DNA of 64,000 bases, taken from Alisma plantago-aquatica. Its lineage: Eukaryota; Streptophyta; Magnoliopsida; Alismatales; Alismataceae. Below the pieces are notes generated by a model that searched no databases, was not told where the DNA came from, and worked only from the letters and a program-made list of their open reading frames with translations. Shown one piece after another: positions 1-11,903 of this stretch. The translations under genes and the position numbers were made by a program. Position 1 is the stretch's first letter. The number at the start of each line of letters is the position of its first letter. Location of the stretch: the NCBI GenBank assembly GCA_963693085.1, contig OY856414.1, positions 260,347,001 to 260,411,000 of the forward strand, written 5' to 3'.

Positions 1-884
1 TTCTACCATATTCTCAATAATAGCATAGGCTTCTCTATAGGATTTGTTCATTAGAGATCCATTTACAGCTGCAACAATAGACATCCTTGTATTGTAGCAC
101 AAACCATTATAGAAAGATTCCAATAGAAGCCAATTGCTTAGATCGTGATGTGGACAAAGATGTTGAAGATCTCTGAACCTCTCCCATGTATCATACAAGG
201 TCTCTCCATCCCTTTGAGAATAATTGATGAGTTGACTCCTCAGCTGTAAAGTTTTGCTAGGTGGAAAATATCTTTCTAAAAAGACCTATAGAAGCTCCTC
301 CCAAGTGTTGATGGATTTATTTGGCAAGGAATAGAGTCACGCCTTGGCTCTATCTCTAAGGGAGAACGGAAAAAGGTGTATGTGGATCCCTTCAGTAGGA
401 ACGTCATTTATCTTTATGGTGCTTAGCAACTACAGAAATTCAGCAATGTGGAGGTTTGGATCCTCCATGGGTGTCCCTCCAAATGCATTCAGCTATAGAA
501 ATTGTATGATGGTTGGGCTGATAGAAAACTCCTCAGCCTCAAATTCTGAAATATTAATAGGCCCACTCATGTACATTGCAGCTGTACCAAAGTAGTCCTT
601 AAGAGGAAGGTCATCCTCCTTGACTAGTTCTTCATGTGGATCTGGAGGATTAGGTGGATGTGGTGTAGATGGTGGTGGTGAATTAGGTGTGAATGATGGT
701 GGTGTGGATGAAGGATGTGTGGATGAGGGTGGTGCATATGAAGGTGATGTGGATGAAGGTGGCATGGGTGAATGTCATTTGGATGATGGTGACATGGATG
801 ATGGTTCTGTGGGTCGTGATTCCTCCATACATGTTTGGGTTTCACTCCTTCTTGCTCCATGAGGGTTGCAAATGATGTGTTCAT
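1..884 (-). pseudogene. Athila/Tat-like Ty3 gag, partial and broken
   Basis: Read on the minus strand, this is the N-terminal and central part of a Ty3 capsid (gag) protein, which packages element RNA in the cytoplasm. It runs off the left edge. A Pro/Ser- and His-rich leader (about 884-620) precedes the capsid domain. Clear family signatures are LFPFSLRDRAKA, RYFPPSKT, QRDGETLYDTWERFRDL, CPHHDLSNWLL, FYNGL and a final stretch ending at AYAIIENMVE at base 1. It is not functional: in-frame stops lie at 493-495, 430-432, 337-339 and 286-288, and the His-rich leader is in another frame than the capsid. The second stop replaces the Trp that normally follows KAKA. The primer site and LTR lie just to the right, in the order expected for a minus-strand element. 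Confidence 0.85.
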
Positions 885-1109
885 TTATTAAATGTAGAGA
901 TATGCACGGTTCAAGGATCTTTTTATTAATACCCTATATGCTCCTGCAAATAAACAAGGTGAGTCGAATACAAAAACAAACATGGAAGATACAACAAATT
1001 ATGATGATCATGATGAATTATGATTTATGGATATGATGGTGTATATGAAGGTTGTAATCTAGTCTCATTTACTTATCAACAACTCTTACTCTAATAGGAA
1101 TACCGATGC

Positions 1110-1127
1110 TCCCCGAAAATGGCACCA
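1110..1127 (-). other. tRNA-Asp-type primer-binding site
   Basis: On the minus strand the 18 bases begin TGGTGCC and end CGGGGA, a decayed form of the tRNA-Asp primer site typical of Athila/Tat elements. It lies between the LTR and the gag leader, which sets the element orientation. The stretch between it and gag (885-1109) looks like untranslated leader. Confidence 0.7.
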
Positions 1128-2800
1128 AAAACTTTTTAGTTTGTTACACTAATGAGTTTCAATCATAAGAATGATCTTTTATTCAACTAGCTATTTCCCA
1201 TAAGAATACGAGAGTCGTTGTACTCAAGGTCGAACACAAGGAGAGTTGGTTAGTTAGGAGCAAGAGTTATGATTTTCAATAATCTAGATCGATGTATACA
1301 AGAGGATTGGATTAGAACAACTAAATTATGGATGTTAAACAAAAAAGTAAATTATCACTTAAGAAAGGTTAAGATTCAGATTTGGAAGGATCTTGGACCT
1401 AGGATTTCACCAACATATCATAGCATAAAATAGGAGCACGAAATTTAAACATACTAAGCACTTGTTTTAAAGGAGAGTTATATGTTTCACTTCACCTCTC
1501 AGTGCAAGTACAACGATCCTAACTCAATACAACATTCTCATGTATGAATTTCATTTTGGATCACAATCCTACTTCTCAACTCCATAATTTCCACTCTCAT
1601 GGTGAAGAAGGAGTTTCCAAGAGAGTGCCTCCTTACTCTCATACCTATCTTCTCAGATCAAGCAAGAAAGCATAAACTTGCACATAAAGCGGCCAGCCAT
1701 ACATGCAAGAAGCAAGAAATCGGTGCTCACAAGGTGGAAAAACAAGAAACTTAGCATTTAGTATGAAATTATCATGTTCCTTACATGTTATGACATGGAA
1801 GCTACTCTCCTAAGTCCAAGAAAAAGAGTCTACTCATCCATAATGATGTACAGCAGAAAAGATGTAGAAATTTCTGAGTTTAACATGGTTTAGAGAGGGA
1901 AAAACTAAGAGAACCAAAATTGTAACCCAAGAAGAGTAGAATTCTGGCTTGGGGAAAAAATTCCACTCCTACAACTGCTCCAAACTGGACAAACTTCCCT
2001 CCCGAGAAGCTTTGTGGAGTGAAGAAGCTATGTTGCACCTCCGAAGAAGAAAATGGAGAAGAAGAGAAGAAGAATGGGGGTTCTTTGGCAAGAAACCACC
2101 TTGTTGCACCCAAAATCAACCTCCCTTGCTCTAGAACTGCTCTGGGATGAAACACCTTAGAATTATGACAAGTGATAACTGCTCCATAGAGTGGTTTCGT
2201 CTTTAAAATGAAAGGAGTCGTATTTGAAAATTGCTAAAACTGACAGGCACGCGGCGTGTCTTTTATAAGACACGGTGTGTCTTATGCAATAACTGAAGTT
2301 TGGGTTGAGTTTTGGAAAGTTACATGGCGTGTCTTTAATAAAACACATTGTTTTGCTATAATCTGGAGTTTTTCATTCAATTTCTGGACTTAGACATAGG
2401 GTGCCTTCAATAAGACATGTCGTGTCTTTTTAAGACACGGTGTGTCAATGGCTGTTCTGGGCTGATGTGTATTCTGCTCATAACTTTTGGCGTGTAGGTC
2501 AACTTTACATGCTGTAAAAAGTGGTATTTGCGTAGTTTTGAACCCCAAAACATGCAGATACTTGAGGAGTAATCCAATAAGTGATAATATGATATATTCC
2601 TCATCATTTCATTGCAAAATGTAGTACCTACAATCCAAACCATGATACAAGTAAGAATAGCTAAAAATATAGAATTTAGCATGAATGAGAGTGATAATTG
2701 TGTCAAAACAACATGGATATGCAACCAAACATGATCTAAAAGATGATATGATTTGTGCACATCAGTTATCAATTTGAACAAAATAGTGGGAGCGATAATT
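1128..2800 (-). mobile_element. Athila/Tat-like 5' LTR, outer edge uncertain
   Basis: This block lies upstream of the primer site in minus-strand sense, so it should be the 5' LTR of the gag fragment at 1-884. The part next to the primer site has the U5 look of these elements, including a TCGACCTTGAG-like motif near 1230. The LTR end near the primer site could be anywhere from 1128 to 1142 because no clean CA terminus is visible. The outer boundary near 2800 is a guess: I found no target duplication, and a decayed copia element follows. ORFs inside it look like chance. Confidence 0.45.
2240..2460. repeat. GACACG/CGTGTC palindrome array in the LTR
   Basis: Three degenerate units contain CGTGTC and its complement GACACG. 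Two are perfect hairpins with 8-bp arms CGTGTCTT/AAGACACG (2255-2262 with 2267-2274, and 2421-2428 with 2432-2439). The middle one near 2325-2350 is degraded. In minus-strand sense the array lies in the upstream half of the LTR. Confidence 0.7.
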
Positions 2801-2949
2801 AATTAAATACCTAATTAATATTTTCAAATTTATCAAATCAAAAATGTTTTGAGAAAGTTGCAAAATTCTTTTATAGAATCCAAATGACAAACACAAATAC
2901 ATTATCATTGTGATTAGTTCATAAACGGGATAAACTTCAAATCTGGTTT

Positions 2950-5900
2950 AGGACCTTTGAGAAATGTTCTCAATGGTGTGTGTAAACTCTAAAGTCCTTA
3001 AAGGACTAGAGCTAGTTGAACCACTCCAAATGCACCTCAGGCTAAAATCGGATGCTTACTTGAAGTATGCCAATGATGCCTAAGATATCAGGAACCTTAT
3101 GTTGAGCTATATGAACTATGAGTTGCATAAATAGCTTGAAGCATGGACATTCTTGATATAGTTATACATCTTAAGAATCATGTAAAGCATGAAAGGTATA
3201 ATGTCTTCAAAGCGATGTTTGAGTATAATCAGACAAATGGAGATCAAGTATAATCTCATATGATCAATATGATTGTGCATATAGATTAACTATGATTTCT
3301 TATAGGTCAAGAGTTTACCAAACATATGATTCTACAAATCGTTGTGAATCATAGAGCCAGTTTATCAAATGTTGAGAAACTTGGCCAAACCACTATTTGA
3401 AGTGTTTGGCATGTTGATGCCAAAGCATGAATGAAGAAAGGACAAATCTGTGATAATGATCAGTAGAGTAAAGTCCATTGACTAAAGAAAGGTCAACAAG
3501 TGTTCTGAAGCCAAGCTAAGGTCCAAATCTTCATCACTCAAGATATGGAGAAGGGGTAAGTGTACAAGGGAATATGTCTTTTTTGACTTATAAAGATAAG
3601 GAAAGAAAGTGCCACCATTATCTCCTATTTGAAATGGAACTGACCTCTTTATAGAGGATCTCAGGCAGAAGAAAGAGATAGAGATCTCTACTTCAGGACC
3701 TCAAAGGAAGTAAGTTAGAAACTATGATGTGCAAGGTTTTCTACCATTACAGTTACATTATGACATTCATGAACTTAGAATTAGTGAATTTCTATTATAT
3801 ACCTACCATCAATAAAAACATCATAGATCTTGTAATGGAAAGAGTGTTACGGATTTATGTTTCATTTTAAAGATATGATCTTTATTGGAAATGCCTATGT
3901 CTCATCAACTATACTTGATAGTTAAAGAGACAAATGTGTGTGACACATGTAATGAATGACATTATAACTCAAACTTGAATGCCTATAGCATAGTCATCTG
4001 TCATGAATAAATGAGAATTGCATTTATAGAAATCCATATGATGGTTATCTAGACTCATTTTGGTTATTGAACCAATAGAGACATGCTAATCTCATTCATT
4101 AGGCAATATGACAAAGGTTCTTCACTAGATGTAGTGGGAGAACGGTTATTCTATTAAGGATTATACATAATGATGTATATAGACCTTTTAGAACTAATGC
4201 TAAAGGTAATTAATAGTACTTCAATGTATTTACTGATGAACTCAATAGACATGATAGTTTGTATTTAATAAAATACAAACATGAATCTCTTGAAGTGTTC
4301 AAGGAGATCATAAATGAAGTACATAACAAACTTGGTATAAGTATTAAATTTCAATATGATCGATATGGAAATACCTTGAACCAAGAGTTTGAGAACCTTC
4401 TGGAAGATCATGATAATGTATCATGATGGACTCCACCTAAAACACAATGATAGTGTATCACGAGAAGTGTATCAGAAAGAAGGAATCATACCTTGATATG
4501 TCATAGTGTGATTACTAGTTCAACTTCAAATTTCCTTTTGGGCGCATGCTTAACATTGGGAATAAAGAGAATCACAAAATGTTGTGGAATCTCAAAGTTC
4601 CTTAAGTAACACACAGAACTCATGGTTCCGGTAGAACACGCCTAGAGCTTGAATGATATATGATATCGTATGGACAAGAAGGAATTGAGTTGATCATATG
4701 ATGAGTCAACAGTCACCTAGAAGCTAATGAGAGCCAGAAACTGAGATATGGCTTGAAGCCATGAAATCCAAGATGGACTCCATGTACATCAACAAAGTAT
4801 GACTTTGGTTGATCCACTTGAAGGGGTAAAACTAATAGGGTACTTTTGGGTCTTCCATAAGAAGACTGACATGGAGGGTAATTTGGTTGCAAAGCATTTC
4901 TAACAAGTTCAAAGTGTTGAACATGATGAAATTTTTTTAGCAATTACCAAGGATAAATCCATCAGGATAATGCTTACCATTATAGCTTAATATGACTACG
5001 ATATTTGGCATATGAATGTTAAAAATGCATTCCTTAAAATGGAATATTGTGAAGGATGTGTATGTAACACAGTCTAAAGGTTTTATAAATCCAATAATGT
5101 AATAAAGTCTATAAAGTTGCACAGATCAATCTTCATATTGATGCAAGCACCTCAGAACTGGATCTTCAATTTGACAAGATAATCAAAGAGTTTGACTTGA
5201 GTTAGAATGAAGATGTAATGTGTGATTACAAGAATTTAGTGGGAGTATATATATTCTACATATTGATGGGGAGTATCATCCTTGTACTACAAAATTTGGC
5301 AATAAAGTGCATTCTAAAAGGTTTTTAGAGAAGCATCCTATGTGATAGGAATCAAGATCTATATCGATAGATCAAGAGGGCTTCTTGACCTAAGAAAGAG
5401 AACATACATTAGCAAGATGCTGAAAGGGTTCAGCATGATGAGAGAAAACCTATCCATGTTACATAGAGTTAGTCTCTCAAGAGCCAAGTGTCCCAATTCT
5501 TATGAAGAATAAGGAACACATGGATAGATGCCATATGCATTTGCAATTGGATCTATCATGTATGAACTCATCTCGTTATCTTGTATGTATTAGACATGAT
5601 AAGAAAATATGAACAAATTATCTTATATGTATTAGACATGACCAGAATATACAAACTCATCATCTTGTATGTATTGGACATGACAAGAAGATATGAAATC
5701 ATCATCTTGTATGATAAGATGATACAAACATCCAGTTATCTCGTATGTATTAGACATGATGAATGGATATCTATCGAACTCTAGTACAATTTATTGGAAT
5801 ATCATGAAGGACAACTTTGTGTACTTGTGAAGTAATAAAAGGATTAGTTCTTTAGTTATGGTTATAAGGAAGAGTTGGGTGTAAAGAGTTACACCGATGC

Positions 5901-6010
5901 AAGCTTCTAAAATGGCAAAATTATGTTTGACCTTGGAATAAGAATTATTACTTGGAAATGTCCCAACATCAAACAATTGATTAACTCTACAATAAGAAGT
6001 TGAGTACCTT
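2950..6010 (+). pseudogene. Ty1/copia gag-pol, heavily decayed
   Basis: No long ORF survives, but consecutive short translations match a copia polyprotein in order. Gag of the UBN2 type lies at about 3050-3420, with MDILDIVIHLKNHVKHERYN and NVEKLG. The integrase core is at about 4140-4450, with IHNDVYRPF, TDELNRH and a WTPP motif after a stop. Reverse transcriptase is at about 4835-5210, with WVFHKKTDMEGNLVAKHF, KSIRIMLTIIA and LHRSIFILMQAPQNW. Later RT and connection sequence follows at 5330-5570, and an RNase H remnant at about 5880-6010 (SYTDASF, then WK). Stops and frameshifts occur throughout, and the zinc knuckle and protease were not recognised. No LTRs could be assigned. The family call is firm; the lineage is not. 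Confidence 0.8.
5577..5770 (+). repeat. 42-bp in-frame tandem repeat inside the copia remnant
   Basis: Three complete 42-bp units (5577-5618, 5619-5660, 5661-5702) are followed by a shortened unit and a further copy of the core near 5736-5766. Since 42 is a multiple of three, each unit encodes a variant of the same 14 residues around YVLDMTR. They appear to derive from the copia segment just after RT. Confidence 0.8.
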
Positions 6011-6775
6011 ACTAAGCGAAAAACCTCTAAAAATTTACTTCACAATTGAGCACCCAAAAATCTGCTCCAAAAAATTCTTTCACAACCATTTTTGTTCCAG
6101 TAGCATATGGGTACACATTCCATTGTGAATCCATTTCATAGTCGATTCATGCCCAAAGATTTTTCAAATTTCTCGAACGATGCAAGCTCATGTTGGAAAC
6201 TTGTTGTCGTCATGTGTGACAGAGGAGAAGAGAAGAGATATCTCATTTAGTGTATAGGCTATCCAAACATCAAGAGCAGAAGATGTCACCCATGTATTGA
6301 TTTCAAATTGTCTAGACACTAAGGTTTGTTAAAACACCAAAAATTGGATTCATGCTCAAGGGGGTTCCTTTATTCTCATTTTTAGAATGCTAGTGGGTGA
6401 TCAGTTAGTGGGTAGTCAGGTTTAGAAGGTAGATGATGCATGAAATGATGGAGGAAAATTAGGATCTCATATGGGGAAATGATGATACTAGCTATGAAAA
6501 TTGCATCATGCTCTACAGCAGAAACCTCATCATAGATTATAAAGATACCAAGGAGCAGATTGGGGAAGCATTGACTAGATAGATAAAAACTCAGGGAAGG
6601 TATATAGCTTTGGTGATGGTCAGGATGGAGAGTGTTGGCATAGGGAAGAAGATTGGATTTTTATAAAATAAGAAGGGAGAAGACGACTGTGAAGGCTGGA
6701 ATGATGTCTGGTAGGCGGCCAAGCCAAGAATGGATGGTGGACTCCCATAGTTTTCTACCTACGGTTAGTATTTAT

Positions 6776-6787
6776 GCTCTAATACCA
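6776..6787 (-). other. tRNA-iMet-type primer-binding site remnant
   Basis: The minus strand reads TGGTATTAGAGC, one base from the usual initiator-Met primer site TGGTATCAGAGC. The plus-strand sequence to its right begins TGTGG at 6788, so a minus-strand LTR would end there. I could not recognise gag to the left, so this may be an isolated remnant. The TATA-like sequence near 6850 is better on the plus strand, which conflicts with the orientation. Confidence 0.35.
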
Positions 6788-7886
6788 TGTGGAAAATAAG
6801 ATGGGAAGGATAATTTGGTGTTTATTATTGATAGTCGGCATACTCCACACCTATAAATAGGAAAGAAGATAATACAAGTAAGCGGACCTTAACCCTAATG
6901 GGCTAAGAAAATTAGTCCCATATAACATAATAAACTAAATAGCAATAATTTTAATAGTATTAGTAATATACCACTCCATTTTGTTGATGTTAGGATACCT
7001 CTCTTTGAGTTGAATGGGGTATTATTGTTTCTTTTAGGATCCATGATACATATATCTAGTATATGAATAGTTTTTCATAATTTTAGTATCGATGAGATTT
7101 TTCATTATTATAACTATACCTATATTTCTTACCATATGCTTTCCATGATGTGCAAATGTACTTGGGGTAATTTCAATAACATCTATAAAGGGTTTGGCGT
7201 TACCAAGGTGAAATTATATAAATGTGTGACTATCATTTAAGTGAACTTATCTGGATATCTGATATCTATATACCCAAGAAATTGTAGATGAAATAATGTT
7301 TCTAATATGAATTGATAAGTTGCACATGTTTGATGGGAATGCAACTAGTATTTACAATTATGAATTTGAATATGAACGTGTGAGTTGATTTAAAATCATG
7401 AATTTACAATTATTAGGAAACAATGTTATGTTTATAGTATAACATGGTTTCCAAATCCAAACATTTATTTATTGTATGTTTTAGATCATACATTCATATT
7501 CATTGATGGTTTTAGTTCATCATAAAAATTAATATGATTTATAATTTCCATTTTGATGGTAGTTTCAATCTTTATATATTATATGTCACTTGATAATTCT
7601 AGGAAAGGGCCCTAAAGACATTATTCAAATTTAGGATACATATCTTATAACATTCAACTTATTTACAATTTTGTTTTATATTCACTTACAAGCAGAGATA
7701 AAGGATAAAAAATATGTTTTTAGTTTTTTTATTTTATAAGATTGAACATTTTAGAGAAATTATATAATGATTAGATCACAGTCTTCATTATCTTTTATGA
7801 TTTTGTGAGTATACCCTCGATAGTCTTATTGAACCTCAATCTTGTTTAATTTTTTTCATGGTGACGACTTTCGTGCAAATTTTAGG

Positions 7887-8035
7887 TTGAGCACTTTTTG
7901 TATCTCATGCTCACTTTGGGGTGATTCATGTCATGTGAACACTTAAGTATTCCTTATGCTCACCTTCAGATGCATTTATGTCATCTTGAGCACTCTATTA
8001 TACCCTATGCTCAACTTTGGTTGAGTTGCATATGG
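7887..8035. repeat. Decayed 50-bp tandem repeat, three units
   Basis: Units at 7887-7935, 7936-7985 and 7986-8035 each start with TTGAGCACT or TGAACACT, have ATGCTCA in the middle, and end near CAT-rich sequence. They are clearly related but diverged. Confidence 0.6.
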
Positions 8036-8667
8036 AGAAGAGAGTGATAAAAACCATTGAAAAGATGAAAATTCACCGTAATCATATATGTGGCCTCTTA
8101 TGAACCTTACAAAATCAAGGTGTCCTTAAATGGTTCATGTTTTATTGTGACTTCCATGCTTACAACATCTTTTCATAAAGTCCACTATAATTTGATGATA
8201 AAAAGAGAAAGGATGGTAAATAATGCATAAGTATAATGAAATAATGTTATAACCTTGTCGTTGATATTATAATCTTGGGGTTTTGAAAAACCATGATTTT
8301 ATATCTTTGTTGTTTTCATTCTATATCTTTTTTCAACTTAAAATGCAATTAATCTTGAAATTTAGTTTGGCTAAGTCACAATATCTTTTGTGTATATGTT
8401 GAAATTAATCCTAAAATGAGGTAATTATATAGAGAAACTTTGTGCACGCATGCTTGGATACATTTCCAAACATTTAGGAAAACATATGGACTGATCTATG
8501 CAAGGTTCATATAAATCATTGGGCAATTTTCTTTGACCTAAATTAGATATGGAAGCTAACTTTGATATGAAGTTGGTTGCATTGATCAGATTCTTCTACT
8601 AGAAGCTAGACCATATTGGTCAGTCAATCAGGTCAAAGTTGGTTGGTTTTATAGGGCTACTTCAAAT

Positions 8668-8672
8668 CAAAG
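8668..8672. other. Target-site duplication, left copy (CAAAG)
   Basis: CAAAG immediately precedes the first base of LTR1 and recurs at 28009-28013 immediately after LTR3. Five bases is the usual duplication length for these integrases. Confidence 0.85.
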
Positions 8673-9732
8673 TGTAACATACTGAAATATCCTATGTACC
8701 TCTTTGTACTCTTTTCTATAAGTTGTGTCCTTCATTTTCGTTCTATTTGTCCTTGGTTTTGATTTAAAAGAAATTAAGATGGTTATTGGATAAATGTTTC
8801 ACATATATTCTTATTTCAAGGTTGCATGCACAAATACCTTAGTTAGAACTAGATAATGGGTCTAAAATGCAATTTCACATTAAGTAATAAAAAGAATAAA
8901 ATAATTCGTCCTAGAACTTTCTACCATTTCCTAGAATATGAGAGATAAGAAGAAAATCCGAATTTTATATAAGGGAGAAGATAAATGTAATAATGAAAAG
9001 TAATATGAGAATTTATGGGTAGAGAAGATAATTAGAAAGATTTTTGCAACAAATATTATAATCTGAAACCATCATGATAATTTGATAATTAAATTCGTTT
9101 TCCTTGAGCAAAAAGTAACTTAAGGGCCAAGTATCATTTAAAATGGAACCTAAATATAAATATTAATATCATTATCAAAAGAAAATAGGAAATATGCCAA
9201 TAAAGAGAAATAAAATACTTAATGATCTCAAATCAGGAAAATAACTCCAAATTCGTATTCTAAACATAAAAATAAGCCTCTGTGCAAATTTGCAACTAAT
9301 TTGGATAATATATGAATAATGAGTAAAATAGGAGAGAAAGAAAGTGTGTAGAATGTTCTATTTATTTAATAAATATAAAGATAATTTCAACTTGTGAAGA
9401 TAATTGCAAAATCGTGTTCCAAACCTTTAAGGAGACTTATGGGTGAAGTTACACTAAATTTAGATAATGTTATCACCTCTTTTGAAGGAGGAAAGAGAAA
9501 ATGATATATTAATTATTTCACCTATCAAACTTTCTCAAAATGCAAAACTAACTCCATATTTGGATTCTACACGTCGAAATAAGTCAGGATATAAAATTTG
9601 ATAATTTTTGGACGACGTTTGAGCCTCCAAATGAAGAGAGAGAACAACATTTAAAAATTTAATAGATTTAATCGACTTTTGCTGAGGGTTGTTTTCCTAA
9701 TCTAATGCGAGATCGGACGGCTCAGAGTCATT

Positions 9733-9772
9733 GATGGACTCGGGTCCATCGATCGGACGATCCGCGATCGTC
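9733..9772. promoter_or_regulatory. Paired perfect palindromes upstream of the LTR1 TATA box
   Basis: GATGGAC/GTCCATC (9733-9739 with 9744-9750) and GACGATC/GATCGTC (9756-9762 with 9766-9772) are perfect 7-bp inverted repeats about 240-280 bases before the TATA box. The first is kept in all three LTRs; the second has a changed base in LTR3. A regulatory role is inferred from position only. Confidence 0.45.
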
Positions 9773-10010
9773 TTCCACCTCTAGCCGGACAAGGAAACAG
9801 GTCCTTGTTTTCGTTTTTTTTTTAAATCGACATATCTCGAGTTTTACTCGATGATTTTCACTCAAATCAGTTTCGTTGGACTCCTTGCGAGTTTCCGTAC
9901 CGAATTATCCCAAATAGTTTGGGATTAGACGCGTTTTCGAAAAACGCCTAACTCGTCCGCCGACCTTCTCTCCTTGCTCCTACCTACATCCTAGTTTAGG
10001 GTTCCTTGCC

Positions 10011-10018
10011 TATAAATA
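10011..10018 (+). promoter_or_regulatory. LTR1 TATA box
   Basis: TATAAATA follows CCTTGCC and precedes a switch from AT-rich to GC-rich sequence. It is conserved in LTR2 (18068-18075) and LTR3 (26118-26125). Transcription would start about 30 bases downstream, near the CATCACC at 10038-10044, which would place the U3/R border there. Confidence 0.7.
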
Positions 10019-11187
10019 ATGCAACCCCAGCGACCGCCATCACCTTAGCAACTCGTTCGTGTTCTTAATTTGGAGTTTCGTGGACGAATCGACCCCCAAC
10101 AGGCCGCCGAAGACCCCTGGCTTGCGGCGCCTCTCGTGCTCATCTCCGTCGACCTCGTTTCGAATTGAAGGTACCATTAGATTCGTCGTTCTTTTCCCTT
10201 TCTTTCGAGTATTTGAACGTGTGATTTGGTCGTGTATCGCGGATTTGCCCAAAGTGGGCCGAGCAAGCTGCTCGCCGCTCGTGGAGGTCGGGCGAGGGAG
10301 GAAGAAGACTCCCTGCCGTTTTACCATTTTGCCCCCGCCTATCTTTTCCTTCCTTTTCCTTCGCTCCAGGCAACCCCGTCTTTTCTTCCCAGTTTTGGTC
10401 CAACCGCGTGGCTGGTAGCGAGCGGCTGCGAGGCGCGGGTCACCGCTGCCGAGCGCCCGCTACCGCTCGGCCATCCGGCCTTGCCTACGTGGCAGGCTGT
10501 GATTGGTCGACACAAATTATTTTCTATAAATTAATCTGTAGGTCAAAAATTAAAAAAAATAGTGTTTTGAAATCAGGAAAATGAGATCTATTTAATAAAA
10601 ATGTTTTTGAGATCTGGTTTTGAGGTTTGCAAAAATGTGTTTTTAAAGTCGATTTAATTATCTTAAAATCACTAAAATTAACCCTAAGAATCCATATTTC
10701 CAAAATATACAATATTATATGTTATTTTGATCAGGAAAACCTAACTAAGATGGTTATGAGGTTTTTGAAGTCTGAATCGATGGTTTGCACAAAAAGTTAG
10801 TGAATTAGGGTTTTCAATCTTTTAAATGAATGCATGTAATTCTAATTTATGAATATAATGATGTATTATGGAAATTGGGTTTATAATTTGTGTGAAGAGT
10901 TGAAAAGGGAATTCTAGAACACCTGAGGCTAAGGTATGTGTTTTGTTTGTGCATCTACCTATCAGTTGGGAAATCATTAGTCCATTACCTATATTTCTTT
11001 ATGAGGTTTAACTTGATGTAAACCCTTGAATCTTGAAACCTAAATTGCTTATTTGCCTCAAAAGTAGATATAGTATTCTTTGGTTTGGGTATTAATACCC
11101 CACTGTCATGTTATATATTCTTTTGCTTATCCTTGCCATAAATATTTTGTTAGCATGAAAATAGATGTTCTATTTAATGTTTAAGTA

Positions 11188-11308
11188 GTGGTACTTATGT
11201 ACAACCACCCATAGAGGGCATGTATAAAATCGCCCTAGGGGAATGTTTATTATTCTCCCCATTAAAAATTGTAGGTGATTGGAAATGTTTTTATTCTTCC
11301 CTCACCTA
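11188..11308 (+). repeat. Hairpin chain in the transcribed part of LTR1
   Basis: Four small inverted repeats follow each other: GTGGT/ACCAC; AGGGC/GCCCT (11215-11219 with 11232-11236); GGGG-AAT/ATT-CCCC (11238-11244 with 11252-11260); and TAGGTGA/TCACCTA (11272-11278 with 11302-11308). They recur in LTR2 (about 19235-19357) and LTR3 (about 27293-27416), with one arm base changed in the last LTR3 hairpin. Confidence 0.6.
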
Positions 11309-11704
11309 AGGTTAGAGGTCTGGTAGGTGCCTCAACCCTACTTAGTTAGGTAGACATATTAATTGACATGCTAAAACCTTTATTTATTTTGTTAATGGCA
11401 AGTTTCCTTATAAAAACCTCATACTCTTTGATATCTTCTTTCTACACCAAATATCTAGCCTAATTTACTTGCTACAATTTTCTTGACGTTGTTAGAATAA
11501 TCTTGTAACACATACTTTCTTTGTTTTTCCCTCTTGCTGGGTGTCTTCCCAACCACCCAGGTGTTGGTGCTGAGCAAGGTGAAGGAAGGGCTTGAAGAAA
11601 GGTTCCCTCTGCTGTTGATTGTTAGCTTGTCAAGAAGGATGGCTAGGTTGCTATATCTAGATCCTCTTATCTGTCTTATCTTTTCTTTTAGAAAGCAATT
11701 ATGT

Positions 11705-11710
11705 AATAAA
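11705..11710 (+). terminator. Candidate polyadenylation signal in LTR1
   Basis: AATAAA occurs in ATGTAATAAACAATG about 190 bases before the LTR end and is kept in LTR2 and LTR3. If used, R would span most of the region from about 10045 to 11730. Confidence 0.4.
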
Positions 11711-11903
11711 CAATGAAGCCATTAGAAGGCTTATTATTTCTTTCTTTCCGCTGCTATTGACATTTTATTATGTATCTGGAATCATGCTTATTTACTTGGA
11801 ATATTATGCAATCATCCTCAAAGTCTAAAATTTTGTTAAAAATTGTGGATGTTTGTATTTCCTTTAAATTTTAGTAAAGGGGTGATCTCGCCTCTTTACA
11901 GCA

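Larger units (their letters stand above)
6011..8667. other. Unassigned AT-rich sequence
   Basis: I see no convincing gene here. It contains a copia-type primer site at 6776-6787 and a 50-bp tandem repeat at 7887-8035, listed separately. A TATA-like CTATAAATAGG lies near 6850. The rest has no ORF or motif I recognise and is probably decayed transposon DNA. The final bases form the left flank of the Tekay-like compound insertion. Confidence 0.5.
8673..11900 (+). mobile_element. LTR1 of the compound Tekay-like element
   Basis: It starts TGTAACATAC and ends CTCTTTACA, with 3228 bases between the CAAAG duplication and the primer-site leader. U3 is AT-rich up to about 9700. Two short palindromes follow at 9733-9772, then a TATA box at 10011, a GC-rich block at about 10070-10500, an AAG/GTATGTG donor-like site at 10931-10940, a hairpin chain at 11188-11308 and AATAAA at 11705. 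LTR1 differs from both LTR2 and LTR3 at many sites, for example GTCGACAC against GTCGAGAC near 10507. Confidence 0.9.

Noticed and set aside
620..862. Gly/Asp-rich plus-strand ORF and Met/Trp-rich neighbour
   Set aside because: They are complements of the Pro/His-rich low-complexity gag leader on the minus strand.
10059..10534. Overlapping ORFs of 60-120 codons in LTR1, repeated in LTR2 and LTR3
   Set aside because: They arise from the GC-rich block, are open on both strands, lack good ATG starts, and change length between LTRs through small indels (for example the 8-bp deletion in LTR2).
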